Notes: a model not told the origin generated them from the sequence alone. Shown: positions 36,019-45,046, counted from the first letter of the stretch. The stretch: 64,000 nucleotides of DNA from Flavobacterium aquidurense (GCA_900107365.1 FNPS01000004.1:124001-188000), one strand, 5' to 3'. Program-made: numbers and translations.

Positions 36019-36142
36019 TCAATGGCAATATCAATTTCAAATGACAATGTCAATAATAAAACAAGCAACAATTCATAATTAACAATTTACAATTCACAAC
36101 TAAAAAAATCATCAATCAACAATCAATTTAAAACAATCAATC

Positions 36143-37174
36143 ATGAAAAATTTTACCATTTATCTCGTAATTCTGATATTCTTATTTGTAAGTAAGGTTT
36201 TAGGGCAGGAAACTTTTGAATCGAAAGCAAAAAAAATTGCCAACAAAATAGAGAAGATTACGAAGGAAGAAAAAGCAACTTTAAAAGAAGAAGTTGAAGC
36301 TGTAAATGTGCAATTGTCTGAAGGGAAAATTACGCAGGAACAAGCGGATAAACGCAAAAAAGAATTAGCCGAAGCAAGAGCCGTGATTATTGAAGAAAAA
36401 GTGACTTTGGCACAAAACGAACTGAACGATTTAGTACAGCAAAAAGTAGACGGAAAAATTAAAGAACAAGATTCGACACATACCTATACTATTCGTTGGC
36501 ACAAAAGAGATTGCGATAAAGATTCGATTCACGGTGAAAAAAGAACAACATCACAATTCGTATTTGCAATGGGGTTGAATAATATGATGGTAGACGGAAA
36601 ACTTCAGGATTCGAATTATAGTTTTATAGGTTCGCATTTTTACGAATGGGGTTTTACTTATAATTCAAGATTAATGAAAAATGACAATTTATTGCATGCT
36701 AAATACGGTCTTTCTCTGATGTATAATAATATTCGTCCAACAGACAATCGTAGTTTTGTAGTCAATGGCGAGCAGACAAACTTAGAAGTAAACACTATCA
36801 ATCTGGATGAATCTCGTTTCCGTAACGTATATATTGTATTGCCGGTTCATTTAGAATTTGATTTTACAAAGCCTAAAGTAAGTAACGGGAAAACCTATTT
36901 CAGAACACATGAAAGCTTCCGTTTCGGAATTGGAGGGTATGCAGGAATCAATGTAAAATCGAAGCAAATCCTAAAATACGATCAGGACGATTTAGATTAT
37001 AAAACAACAGTTAAAGGAGATTATAATGTGAATAATTTTATTTATGGACTTAGTTCTTACGTGGGTTACAAAGCTTTGAGTTTGTATGTAAAATACGATT
37101 TGAATCCATTATTTCAGGATAATTTAGTGGATGAAAAAAATATCTCCTTAGGATTACGTTTCGATATAAACTAA
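36143..37174 (+). CDS. Outer-membrane barrel protein with N-terminal coiled coil
   Basis: A 343-residue exported protein: signal peptide (MKNFTIYLVILIFLFVSKVL, residues 1-21), a coiled coil (residues about 25-110, rich in K, E and A), and a beta-barrel-like C-terminal region ending KNISLGLRFDIN. It is 124 bases downstream of the putative anti-sigma gene, in the same orientation, possibly in the same module as the ECF sigma factor. The barrel suggests an outer-membrane location; the coiled coil might interact with peptidoglycan or with the sensor. Function unknown. A terminator follows. Confidence 0.65.
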   Translation: MKNFTIYLVILIFLFVSKVLGQETFESKAKKIANKIEKITKEEKATLKEEVEAVNVQLSEGKITQEQADKRKKELAEARAVIIEEKVTLAQNELNDLVQQKVDGKIKEQDSTHTYTIRWHKRDCDKDSIHGEKRTTSQFVFAMGLNNMMVDGKLQDSNYSFIGSHFYEWGFTYNSRLMKNDNLLHAKYGLSLMYNNIRPTDNRSFVVNGEQTNLEVNTINLDESRFRNVYIVLPVHLEFDFTKPKVSNGKTYFRTHESFRFGIGGYAGINVKSKQILKYDQDDLDYKTTVKGDYNVNNFIYGLSSYVGYKALSLYVKYDLNPLFQDNLVDEKNISLGLRFDIN

Positions 37175-37200
37175 TATTAAAGTTTGAGTTTAGTTAGTAG

Positions 37201-37231
37201 AAAAAGCACTTTAAAAGAGGTGCTTTTTTTA
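37201..37231 (+). terminator. Terminator before dnaG
   Basis: Stem AAAAAGCACT / GGTGCTTTTT (37201-37210 with 37219-37228, one T-G pair) and a T run that extends into an in-frame ATG at 37231. That ATG is therefore an unlikely dnaG start. Confidence 0.8.
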
Positions 37232-37305
37232 TGCAAAAAATCGACAAATTTCAGGATGGATTTGTGTATTTTTACAAGCTTTCAACTTTAAAAATATTTT
37301 ACGTT

Positions 37306-39366
37306 TTGATCTCACAAAGTACAATTGATTCTGTTTTTGAAACTGCTCGTGTAGAGGAGGTTATTGGTGATTTTGTTAATTTAAAACGTGCAGGAAGTAA
37401 TTTTAAAGGTTTAAGTCCTTTCTCAGATGAGCGCTCTCCGTCGTTCATGGTGTCGCCTGCAAAGGGAATCTGGAAAGATTTTAGTACAGGAAAAGGAGGG
37501 AACTCGGTTAAATTCCTAATGGAACACTCGCAGTTTACCTATCCGGAAGCCATTCGCTATTTAGCCAAAAAATACAATATTGAGATCGAAGAAACCGAAC
37601 AGACAGATGCTGAAAAGGCAATCACAGATGTTCGTGAAAGTATGTACCTGGTTTCAGAATTTGCAAAAGATTATTTTAATAAAACACTTTTAAATTCAGA
37701 GGAAGGAAAAGCAATTGGGCTTTCTTATTTTAAGGAAAGAGGTTTTACAAATGAAACGATCAAAAAGTTTAGTTTGGGTTATTCTCCGGAAACCTGGGAT
37801 GCTTTAACCAAAGAAGCTTTGGGTAAAGGATATAAACTGGAATTTTTAGAGAGTACAGGTTTGACAATCGCGAGAGAAGATCGTCCCTTTGACCGTTTTA
37901 AAGGACGCGTAATGTTTCCGATAGAAAGTATGTCGGGACGAGTTTTAGGGTTTGGAGGACGTATTTTAACGAATGATAAAAAAGCGGCGAAGTATTTAAA
38001 CTCGCCAGAAAGTGATATTTACCATAAAAGTAAAGTGCTTTACGGGATTTATCAGGCCAAACAAGCAATTGCCAAACAAAATAATTGTTATTTAGTTGAA
38101 GGGTATACAGATGTGATTCAGTTTCATCAGGCCGGAATTGAGAATGTTGTGGCATCTTCCGGGACAGCCTTAACGCCAGACCAAATTCGTTTAGTCAATC
38201 GTCTGACGAGAAATATTACCGTGCTTTTTGATGGCGACGCTGCAGGGCTTCGTGCTGCTATTCGCGGAATTGATTTGATTCTGGAAGAAGGAATGAATGT
38301 GCGTGTTTGTGCTTTTCCTGACGGAGAAGATCCTGACAGTTTTGCCCGAAAAAATTCTCATGATGATTTAGTGGCTTATTTGGAAGAAAACAGCAAGGAT
38401 TTTATACAGTTCAAAGCTTCAATTTTGATGAAAGAAGCCAACAACGATCCTATAAAAAAGGCCGATTTGATTCGGGATATGGTAACGAGCATTTCGAAAA
38501 TCCCAGATCGTATTCAGCGTGAAGTTTATACACAGGAATGTGCCCGTATAATGGATATATCGGAGCAGGTTTTGGTTAGTACATTGGCACAGTTGCTTCA
38601 AAAGGATCTTACAGAGTCTAATAAAAAACAAAAGCAGGAACAAAAACCTTTTCAGGTTTATAGAAACCAAAACCCTAATACTGGTTTTTCAGGAGGAGAT
38701 CCGGATGATCCACGAACAGGACCTCCTGAGGGATATTTTGAAGAGCCAGGATATCCGCAACAACAACAAGCTGAAAAGGTTGATATATTATATCGTCTGG
38801 AACGAAAAGTAATTGAAATTTTGTTGCTTTATGGAGATAAAACAGAAGAATTTGAAGATGTTCTTTTGAAAAATAATGAAGAAGGTGAAATTGAAATGGT
38901 TTCTGAAAAGAGAGAATATAAAGTTTTTCAGCGCATTTATTTGAGTTTGCAGGAAGATGAGGTAGAACTTTCGAATAATTTATTTCGTGATATTTTTACC
39001 GATTTAATTGGTTTTTATCATCAAAATGAAAAATTTAATCTGGAACAATATTTAATGCGTTTAGAACCTGATTTTGCTCAGGAAGTTACCGATATTTTAA
39101 TGGAAGATGAGCGATTGGCGCTTCACAATTGGGAAGGACAGAATATTTTTTCGAAAATGAAACATGAAACGATTGCGCAATACGTTACTGAAACGATTAT
39201 GTCTATGCGTTGGTTTTTGGTAGATAAAATTATCGAAGAATTAAAAAGCTCTATACAACCTGATAATTCAGATAATACAGAGCTTTTGTCTATGGTTGTC
39301 GATTACTCAAAATTGGTTAATTCATTCTCGAAAAAACTCGGAAGAGTAATGTCGAGATACCATTAA
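37306..39366 (+). CDS. dnaG: DNA primase DnaG with zinc ligands missing
   Basis: Makes RNA primers at the replication fork. The start is taken as TTG 37306 (ISQSTIDSVFETARVEEVIG follows), because the upstream ATG at 37231 lies in a terminator. The N-terminal fold of the zinc domain is kept (GLSPFSDERSPSF, WKDFSTGKGGNSVKFLM), but the Cys/His ligands are replaced by Ser, Phe and others. The TOPRIM core is intact (YLVEGYTDVIQF, LFDGDAAGLRAA), and a helicase-binding C-terminal region follows. Length (686 residues) is normal. The stop is followed at once by the convergent response regulator gene. Confidence 0.95.
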   Translation: MISQSTIDSVFETARVEEVIGDFVNLKRAGSNFKGLSPFSDERSPSFMVSPAKGIWKDFSTGKGGNSVKFLMEHSQFTYPEAIRYLAKKYNIEIEETEQTDAEKAITDVRESMYLVSEFAKDYFNKTLLNSEEGKAIGLSYFKERGFTNETIKKFSLGYSPETWDALTKEALGKGYKLEFLESTGLTIAREDRPFDRFKGRVMFPIESMSGRVLGFGGRILTNDKKAAKYLNSPESDIYHKSKVLYGIYQAKQAIAKQNNCYLVEGYTDVIQFHQAGIENVVASSGTALTPDQIRLVNRLTRNITVLFDGDAAGLRAAIRGIDLILEEGMNVRVCAFPDGEDPDSFARKNSHDDLVAYLEENSKDFIQFKASILMKEANNDPIKKADLIRDMVTSISKIPDRIQREVYTQECARIMDISEQVLVSTLAQLLQKDLTESNKKQKQEQKPFQVYRNQNPNTGFSGGDPDDPRTGPPEGYFEEPGYPQQQQAEKVDILYRLERKVIEILLLYGDKTEEFEDVLLKNNEEGEIEMVSEKREYKVFQRIYLSLQEDEVELSNNLFRDIFTDLIGFYHQNEKFNLEQYLMRLEPDFAQEVTDILMEDERLALHNWEGQNIFSKMKHETIAQYVTETIMSMRWFLVDKIIEELKSSIQPDNSDNTELLSMVVDYSKLVNSFSKKLGRVMSRYH

Positions 39367-39992
39367 ATAATTTCTAAAGTCTTCGCTTTGTTAACTAAGT
39401 CAACTAAATTTGTAACATTTAATTTAGTCAATAATCTTAATTTGTAAGTACTGATCGTTTTTTCGTTCAGATTTAAGATTTTAGAGATTTCATTGTTTTT
39501 CTTACCATCACTTAAGTAACGTAAAACTTCAATCTCGCGATTTGACAGTTTTCTGTACAAACGTTCGCTTTTGCTTTGTTTAGCAATTAGAGCCATGTTT
39601 TTACGAACAGTCTCGTTGATGATAATTTTTCCTTCATGTACTTTAATAATAGAAAGACCTAAAGTTTCAAGTTTTTCAGTTTTGTGCACATACCCGGAAA
39701 CTCCTGCTTTAATTGCATTTGGAGCATACATTTGTTCAGCGAGGTCACTAAAAATTACAATTTTTGTTTTTGGGAAGTTTTTCAGGATCGATTTAACTTC
39801 AAAGATACTAGAAAGACCTTCTAACTCTAAATCTAGAATCAGGATGTCAATTTCCTTCGTTTGAAGAATATCTCTAACCATTGAAAAATTGCCAACATTG
39901 GCAACAATTGAAATTTGATCGTGGTCTTTAAAATAAGACTTAACGCCAAAGTGAGTCACAGGATGATTGTCTGCAAGACATACTTTAATCAT
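39363..39992 (-). CDS. LuxR/NarL family response regulator
   Basis: A 209-residue response regulator. The receiver domain (residues 1-120) starts MIKVCLADNHPVTHFGVKSYF and carries the phosphoacceptor in DILILDLELEG. The output is a LuxR-type helix-turn-helix (residues about 145-205, LSNREIEVLRYLSDGKKNNE, LNLNEKTISTYKLRLL). No histidine kinase gene lies next to it, so its partner is elsewhere. It converges with dnaG, with a four-base overlap of the two stop codons. Targets unknown. Confidence 0.93.
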   Translation of the reverse strand: MIKVCLADNHPVTHFGVKSYFKDHDQISIVANVGNFSMVRDILQTKEIDILILDLELEGLSSIFEVKSILKNFPKTKIVIFSDLAEQMYAPNAIKAGVSGYVHKTEKLETLGLSIIKVHEGKIIINETVRKNMALIAKQSKSERLYRKLSNREIEVLRYLSDGKKNNEISKILNLNEKTISTYKLRLLTKLNVTNLVDLVNKAKTLEII

Positions 39993-40088
39993 AATTTTTA
40001 CCTTTTTAGAATTGTTTTATCATGTTTTTGGAACGGTAAAATTAATAAATAAATTCTGTAATTAATCGCAGTCAAATGTTAAAAAGTT

Positions 40089-40895
40089 TTATTTTAACGT
40101 TTTTGGTATTAAACAAACAGGTATAGCATCCATTTTGTGCTTGTTGCTGGTGTTTAATCGTTTATAAATTTCAAAGACAGATTTTTCTCTCCCATTATAG
40201 TCAGCTGCCGTCTTTCCTGACTCCGCCGCTAACATAGCCCACTCAAGTTCGTCGTAACTCGCTCCTAATTGATCTTCATCGGTACGATTATCACCAAACA
40301 ATCCATCAGTTGGTGCTGCTGTTAAAATTGAATTCGGGATTGTTAAAAATTCTCCCAAAGCATAAACATCAGATTTCATTAAATCAGCAATCGGACTTAA
40401 ATCGACTCCACCATCTCCGTATTTAGTATAAAATCCTACTCCAAAATCTTCAACCTTATTTCCGGTTCCCGCTACAAGAAGTCCGTGAATGCCCGCTAAA
40501 TAATACAAAGAGGTCATTCGTATACGAGCGCGCGTATTGGCTAAAGATAAGCTTACTTTAGCTTCGTCATCTGTTTTTGGAACGGAGCCTTTAAAAGCTT
40601 CAAAAGTAGCCGTTAAATCAGTTTCTGTACTTGATACGTTTGAAAAACGTTTTTTTAATTGCTCAATATGCTCTCTTCCTCTTGAAACTTGATTTGCAGC
40701 CTGGTGAATTGGCATTTCAACACATAAAACCTGTAAACCGGTTTGGGCACATAATGTAGACGTTACAGCAGAATCAACTCCGCCAGAAATTCCAATTACA
40801 AAACCATTTACTTTTGCACTGTTAGCATAATTTTTTAACCAATCTACAATGTAGGTATTTACTTTTTCTGTCTGAATTGTACTTTTTTTAGCCAT
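40089..40895 (-). CDS. nadE: Ammonia-dependent NAD+ synthase
   Basis: Converts deamido-NAD+ to NAD+ with ATP. A 268-residue enzyme with the PP-loop SGGVDS at residues 37-42. Other hallmarks are ANTRARIRMTSLYYLAGIHG, GTGNKVEDFGVGFYTKYGDG and GDGGVDLSPIADLMKSDVY. There is no glutaminase domain, so it uses ammonia. It is divergently oriented to gldB, the arrangement seen in F. johnsoniae. Confidence 0.95.
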   Translation of the reverse strand: MAKKSTIQTEKVNTYIVDWLKNYANSAKVNGFVIGISGGVDSAVTSTLCAQTGLQVLCVEMPIHQAANQVSRGREHIEQLKKRFSNVSSTETDLTATFEAFKGSVPKTDDEAKVSLSLANTRARIRMTSLYYLAGIHGLLVAGTGNKVEDFGVGFYTKYGDGGVDLSPIADLMKSDVYALGEFLTIPNSILTAAPTDGLFGDNRTDEDQLGASYDELEWAMLAAESGKTAADYNGREKSVFEIYKRLNTSNKHKMDAIPVCLIPKTLK

Positions 40896-40924
40896 AATAG
40901 TTCAAGTTTTAAGATACAGGGATG

Positions 40925-40932
40925 TATATTTG
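40925..40932 (+). promoter_or_regulatory. Promoter -7 box of gldB
   Basis: TATATTTG, perfect TAnnTTTG, 62 bases before the gldB ATG, in the divergent gap to nadE. Confidence 0.7.
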
Positions 40933-40994
40933 CACAAATATTTTTAAGTATGTCTGTATTTAAATTTATGCAACACAAATCTAATTAAAATAAA

Positions 40995-41951
40995 ATGAAA
41001 ATATATCGCTTTATAGTGGTTCTGTCTCTGTTTTTTTTGTCTTGTGATCAAAAAAGTAAAGTTGAAAAGGAAGTTGAAGAAATTCCGGTTGATATTAAAG
41101 TAGAACGTTTTGATAAAGTATTTTTTGAAACAAAACCTGAGGACTTAGCAAAAGTAAAAAGGCAGTATCCTTTCTTTTTTCCTGCAGGCAATGACGATTC
41201 AGTTTGGTTACAGAAAATGCAGGAGCCAATTTGGAGAGAAGTATATGAAGAGGTACAGAAAAAGTATTCGAATTTTGAACCTGTACGTCAGGAGTTTAAT
41301 TCGCTTTTTCAACATGTTAAGTACTATTTTCCTAAAACTAAAATTCCAAAAGTAATAACGGTAATTGGAGAAATGGATTATAATGCGAAAGCAATTTATG
41401 CAGATAGTCTGGTAATTGTATCTTTAGAATTGTATTTAGGGAAAGACCATAAGTTTTATGAGTTTCCCAATTATTTGAAGCAGAATTTTGAAGAGAAACA
41501 AATTATGCCAGATGTGGTTTCAAGTTTTGCCTACAGAAATATTCCGGCTTTTCCTGATAGAAATTTAGTTTCTCAAATGATTTTTGAAGGAAAACAATTG
41601 TATGCAAAAGATTTATTATTGCCAGAATATACAGATGCTGATAAAATTGGTTATACACCTGAGCAGATAAAATGGTGTGAAGAAAACGAAGCGTATATGT
41701 GGCGTTATTTTCTTGAAAAAGAAATGCTCTACAGCGATGATCCTAAATTAACAACCCGATTTATGACACCGGCACCGTTTTCTAAGTTTTATCTGGAAAT
41801 CGATAATGATACACCAGGAAGAGTTGGAGCATGGATTGGATGGCAAATGGTACGTTCGTATATGAAGAATAACAATGTTACTTTGCCGGAATTATTAAAA
41901 ACAGATAGTAAAGAGATATTCGAGAAGTCAAAATATAAACCTAAGAAATAA
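40995..41951 (+). CDS. gldB: Gliding motility lipoprotein GldB
   Basis: A 318-residue lipoprotein needed for gliding motility in Flavobacterium. The signal ends at lipobox Cys 17 (SLFFLSCDQK). Recognised by the GldB pattern IDIKVERFDKVFFETKPEDL-like start (VERFDKVFF), YPFFFPAGNDD and the C-terminal NDTPGRVGAWIGWQMVRSYM. It lies in the envelope, where it acts with other Gld proteins; no enzymatic motif is known. The stop overlaps the gldC ATG by one base, so the two genes are co-translated. Upstream nadE is divergent. Confidence 0.93.
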   Translation: MKIYRFIVVLSLFFLSCDQKSKVEKEVEEIPVDIKVERFDKVFFETKPEDLAKVKRQYPFFFPAGNDDSVWLQKMQEPIWREVYEEVQKKYSNFEPVRQEFNSLFQHVKYYFPKTKIPKVITVIGEMDYNAKAIYADSLVIVSLELYLGKDHKFYEFPNYLKQNFEEKQIMPDVVSSFAYRNIPAFPDRNLVSQMIFEGKQLYAKDLLLPEYTDADKIGYTPEQIKWCEENEAYMWRYFLEKEMLYSDDPKLTTRFMTPAPFSKFYLEIDNDTPGRVGAWIGWQMVRSYMKNNNVTLPELLKTDSKEIFEKSKYKPKK

Positions 41952-42286
41952 TGTCAGATACAATAAATTCAGAAATTAAATTCAATATAGAATTAGATGA
42001 AAATCGTGTTCCGGAAAAATTAACCTGGAGTGCGCAAGATGGTGGAGTGCAGGCCGAAGAAGCAAAGGCGATTATGTTGTCTATTTGGGACAGTAAAGCT
42101 AAAGAAACAATGCGTATTGATTTATGGACAAAAGATATGCCGGTTGATGAAATGAAAATTTTCTTTCATCAGACTTTAGTAGCAATGTCGGATACTTTTA
42201 AACGTGCAACTGACGACGAAAAAATGTCGGATACAATGAAGGATTTCTGCGATTATTTTGCCGAAAAACTGGAGTTGACAAAGTAA
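41951..42286 (+). CDS. gldC: Gliding motility protein GldC
   Basis: A 111-residue soluble protein; its single family is found beside gldB in gliding Flavobacteriia. Visible hallmarks are IKFNIELDENRVPEKLTWSA, MRIDLWTKDMPVDEMKIFFH and the C-terminal MKDFCDYFAEKL. There is no signal peptide, so it is likely cytoplasmic. Mutants in the related species glide poorly but are not fully non-motile. The ATG overlaps the gldB stop by one base. An IS remnant follows 34 bases after the stop. Confidence 0.92.
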   Translation: MSDTINSEIKFNIELDENRVPEKLTWSAQDGGVQAEEAKAIMLSIWDSKAKETMRIDLWTKDMPVDEMKIFFHQTLVAMSDTFKRATDDEKMSDTMKDFCDYFAEKLELTK

Positions 42287-42320
42287 ATTTCTTTAAAAAT
42301 TCAAATAAAAAATCCCAAAT

Positions 42321-42468
42321 TGAACTGCCCCCAAAATGTTAGACACAATTTGGGGGCATTTTTATGGAAAGAAAAGTAAAATACAATGCTGAATCTAATT
42401 TTCGTTTTAGAATAAATTTAAAGGTAAATTTTATAAGGAATTTATTTTTAAAGATTATTTTAGTATAA
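42321..42468 (+). mobile_element. Decayed left end of an IS3-type insertion sequence
   Basis: TGAACTGCCCCC at 42321 begins a hairpin (GCCCCCAAAATGTT ... TTTGGGGGC, 42327-42357) like an IS terminal repeat. A short frame from ATG 42364 begins MERKVKYNAE, resembling the start of IS3-type OrfA, and runs only 34 residues to 42468. No catalytic (DDE) gene and no second end were found. It is a scar, apparently a deleted element. The assignment rests on resemblance remembered, not on a search. Confidence 0.6.
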
Positions 42469-42482
42469 TAAAATTTGCCTAT

Positions 42483-43136
42483 ATGTTATTTCCATTTCTT
42501 GTAAGTCTTGTTGGGTTGTTTTTTTTATTGGTAAACAGTATTCTTTTTTATAGGACACGAAAAAACAAAAGTATCCAGTATTTTATAATTACAATTTATC
42601 TGATTTGTTTATTTGTGGAGGAATTGTTTTGTAATATTATTGGATTCTACAATCCGGGATCTAATTTTTTTCTTTCGCATTACTATTTTATTTTTCAATT
42701 CATTGCTTTAAGTATGTTTTTTCGAAATTTATTTTCTAATGTAGTTTTAAAGAGGGGAATACTTTTTTTTCTGATACTGGTTTTAATTTTATTAGCGATG
42801 CAATATTATAGAAAACCGGATCTGTATTGGGAATTTAATTTGTTTGAAATTGGTGTTACTTCAGCGTTGTTAATTTTGTACGGATTAATTTTTTTAATAC
42901 AAAACCTTAAAAAAAATAAATCTAATTATTTGTATTTTACTAATGGATTGGTAATTTATCTCATCAGTAGTTTGAGTATTTTTTTGACTGGTAATACTGA
43001 TTCAGTAATTTTTACTGAGCCATTTCTGCTTGATTTTTGGTTTTTTAATTCCTTGTTTTATATCTTATATCAATTTTTAATATTTAAAGAATGGAAAGCT
43101 TTAACCGTAAAAGATAGATTGAGAATTCCACGTTAA
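42483..43136 (+). CDS. Multi-pass membrane protein of unknown function
   Basis: A 217-residue protein that is nearly all hydrophobic, with about seven membrane segments and short charged loops (YRTRKNKS, KKNKS). No family motif was recognised. The C-terminal tail (FKEWKALTVKDRLRIPR) is basic and probably cytoplasmic. It starts just 14 bases after the IS remnant and shares no operon with gldC. Base composition is very AT-rich. Role unknown. Confidence 0.7.
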   Translation: MLFPFLVSLVGLFFLLVNSILFYRTRKNKSIQYFIITIYLICLFVEELFCNIIGFYNPGSNFFLSHYYFIFQFIALSMFFRNLFSNVVLKRGILFFLILVLILLAMQYYRKPDLYWEFNLFEIGVTSALLILYGLIFLIQNLKKNKSNYLYFTNGLVIYLISSLSIFLTGNTDSVIFTEPFLLDFWFFNSLFYILYQFLIFKEWKALTVKDRLRIPR

Positions 43137-43181
43137 TATTTTAATATTCTAAAAGTTCAGATTGATAAAATTTCAACAATA

Positions 43182-43226
43182 AAAAAATCCCAAATTCCAA
43201 TTTATACTTGGAATTTGGGATTTTTT
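43182..43226. terminator. Bidirectional terminator, AAATTCCAA repeat family
   Basis: Perfect 19-bp stem AAAAAATCCCAAATTCCAA / TTGGAATTTGGGATTTTTT with a 7-base loop, between two convergent genes. The same AAATTCCAA word is found at 19217 and 50268. Confidence 0.85.
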
Positions 43227-43274
43227 ATTGAATAATTTCCTTTTTTTGGAATTTAAAAAATTGGAATTTATTTT

Positions 43275-43895
43275 TTAAAACTGTGAGTTGTTTTTAAATA
43301 CTTCCTGATTTACTTCATCGATATAAGATAAAAGCTCTTCTTTTCCGGTTGATTCTGTTGACGAGGTTACAAAGTATTGAGGCATTTCTTCCCAGTTGTT
43401 AGCAAACATTTGTTTTTTGTATGCTGCAATATGAGAATCAATTTTTGTTTTACTGATTTTATCTGCTTTCGTAAAAATAATACAAAACGGAATTTCGCTT
43501 TCACCCATATAAGACATAAATTCAATATCTATGTTTTGAGCTTCATGACGAATATCAATCAAAACAAAAGCGCAAACTAATTGCTCTCTTGTTTCAAAAT
43601 AGTCCGTAATAAATTGCTGGAAAACTGACTTTGTTTTTTTTGATACTTTCGCGTAACCATAACCCGGTAAATCGACCAGAAACCAATTGTTATTGATTTT
43701 AAAGTGATTTATTAATTGGGTTTTTCCAGGTCTTCCCGAAGTTTTTGCTAAATTTTTGTGATTGGTAAGCATGTTGATCAACGAAGACTTACCAACGTTT
43801 GATCTTCCGATAAAAGCATATTCCGGCAAAAATTCCGCAGGACATTTTGCAACTTCAGAATTGCTGACAATAAATTCGGCGGTTGTAATTTTCAT
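43275..43895 (-). CDS. engB: Ribosome biogenesis GTPase YihA/YsxC (EngB)
   Basis: A 206-residue essential GTPase that helps assemble the 50S subunit. The G1 P-loop is FIGRSNVGKSS near residue 29-38, G2/G3 are PGKTQLINHF and VDLPGYGYAKVS, G4 is FTKADKIS (TKAD) and G5 is VTSSTE. Length and motifs are normal. It is a minus-strand gene, 42 bases downstream of the hydrolase gene, possibly co-transcribed with it. Confidence 0.95.
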   Translation of the reverse strand: MKITTAEFIVSNSEVAKCPAEFLPEYAFIGRSNVGKSSLINMLTNHKNLAKTSGRPGKTQLINHFKINNNWFLVDLPGYGYAKVSKKTKSVFQQFITDYFETREQLVCAFVLIDIRHEAQNIDIEFMSYMGESEIPFCIIFTKADKISKTKIDSHIAAYKKQMFANNWEEMPQYFVTSSTESTGKEELLSYIDEVNQEVFKNNSQF

Positions 43896-43937
43896 GTTTT
43901 TTGTTTTTAAAACCTCCTAAAAGTTGAAAGTTAGATG

Positions 43938-44702
43938 CTATAAATTCTTTTTAACGAGCCATTCTTCAAGAAGTTTGTTGAATTCCTGAGGATGTTCCAT
44001 CATAGCAGCGTGTCCACATTTGTCTATCCAATACAAAGTTGAATTAGGCAATAATTTATCAAATTCTTCTGCAACATTTGGTGGTGTGACGGCATCATTT
44101 TTACCCCAAATAATACAGGTTTCCACTGTCATTTTTGGTAAATCTTTAGCCATATTATGACGAATTGCGCTCTTGGCAATCGTTAAGGTTTTGATTAATT
44201 TGATACGATCATTAACCGTGGCATAAACTTCATCAATAAGTTCCGGAGTGGCAATTGCAGGATCGTAAAATACATCTTCAGCCTTCTTTTTTATGTACTC
44301 ATAATCACCTCTTTTTGGGTAACTATCTCCCATAGCGCTTTCGTAAAGACCAGAACTTCCGGTAATTACAAGTCCTGCTACTTTTTCAGGATATAATTTT
44401 GTGTGATAAAGTGCAATATGTCCTCCTAGTGAATTACCTAATAAAATTACCTTATCAAAACCTTTGAAGGTAATGAAGTCTTTTACATATTTCGCAAAGC
44501 TTTTTACGTTCGTTTTTAAAATGCTTTGCGTGTATATTGGCAAATCAGGGATGACAACCTTGTATCCTTTTGTTGGGAAATATTCGGCTACAGCATCAAA
44601 GTTGCTAAGGCCTCCCATTAAGCCGTGTAAAATGACGATAGGAGTTCCTTCTCCAGCTTCATAATAGCTGTATTTGCCTTCTTTTTTGTAGTGTTTGTCC
44701 AT
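43938..44702 (-). CDS. Alpha/beta hydrolase
   Basis: A 254-residue hydrolase. The nucleophile elbow is LLGNSLGGH (Ser 91), the acid is in IWGKNDAVTP and the His in DKCGHAAMMEHP near the C-terminus, so the catalytic triad is complete. The oxyanion region is VILHGLMGG. The substrate is unknown; such enzymes are carboxyl-ester or haloalkane-type hydrolases. The gene has its own promoter box and probably precedes engB in a two-gene operon. Confidence 0.9.
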   Translation of the reverse strand: MDKHYKKEGKYSYYEAGEGTPIVILHGLMGGLSNFDAVAEYFPTKGYKVVIPDLPIYTQSILKTNVKSFAKYVKDFITFKGFDKVILLGNSLGGHIALYHTKLYPEKVAGLVITGSSGLYESAMGDSYPKRGDYEYIKKKAEDVFYDPAIATPELIDEVYATVNDRIKLIKTLTIAKSAIRHNMAKDLPKMTVETCIIWGKNDAVTPPNVAEEFDKLLPNSTLYWIDKCGHAAMMEHPQEFNKLLEEWLVKKNL

Positions 44703-44729
44703 CTAATTTAATGCCAATTTCAATTTGGA

Positions 44730-44737
44730 CAAATATA
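44730..44737 (-). promoter_or_regulatory. Promoter -7 box of the hydrolase gene
   Basis: Minus-strand TATATTTG, perfect TAnnTTTG, 27 bases before the ATG of the hydrolase. Confidence 0.7.
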
Positions 44738-44978
44738 GGGTTTAATAAATAAAAATGAATTTTTGCTACCGTTTTTTAACTAGATAATTTTTGTAGAATA
44801 TCTAAGTGGTTAAAAATCAGATTTTAGAGGTGTTTTTAGTGAAACTGTCAAATGTTAAGAAATCTGCATAATAGGCATTTTTTTAAGAAAAATGGTGCAT
44901 AATTTTTTTGATTGATTAGTGTAATTAGAAATTCAGTAATAATTAGCTAATGTATTGATTGGTTGTTAATTAGGCGTG

Positions 44979-45036
44979 GTGGTAGGAAAGTGGTTAAACT
45001 TATTAACAAAGTGGTATATTGTGGTAAAATGTGGTA
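44979..45036 (+). promoter_or_regulatory. Probable MraZ operator, GTGGT boxes
   Basis: GTGGTA or GTGGTT occurs at 44979, 44990, 45011, 45021 and 45031. The last three are exactly 10 bases apart; the first two are 11 apart and a gap of 21 separates the groups, so all fall on about one face of the helix. MraZ is known to bind helix-phased repeats of this kind upstream of its own gene. The boxes lie just upstream of the promoter. This is inference from pattern. Confidence 0.75.
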
Positions 45037-45046
45037 ATATTTTTTA

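Noticed and set aside
36019-36142. A/C-rich tract with repeated CAAT and AATTCA words upstream of the coiled-coil barrel gene
   Set aside because: Low-complexity sequence; no stem, gene or regular period was found, so it was not called a CRISPR or repeat array.
37231-37233. ATG at 37231 as the dnaG start
   Set aside because: It lies in the T tract of a terminator, and the 25 residues it adds are not family-like; TTG 37306 fits the family start.
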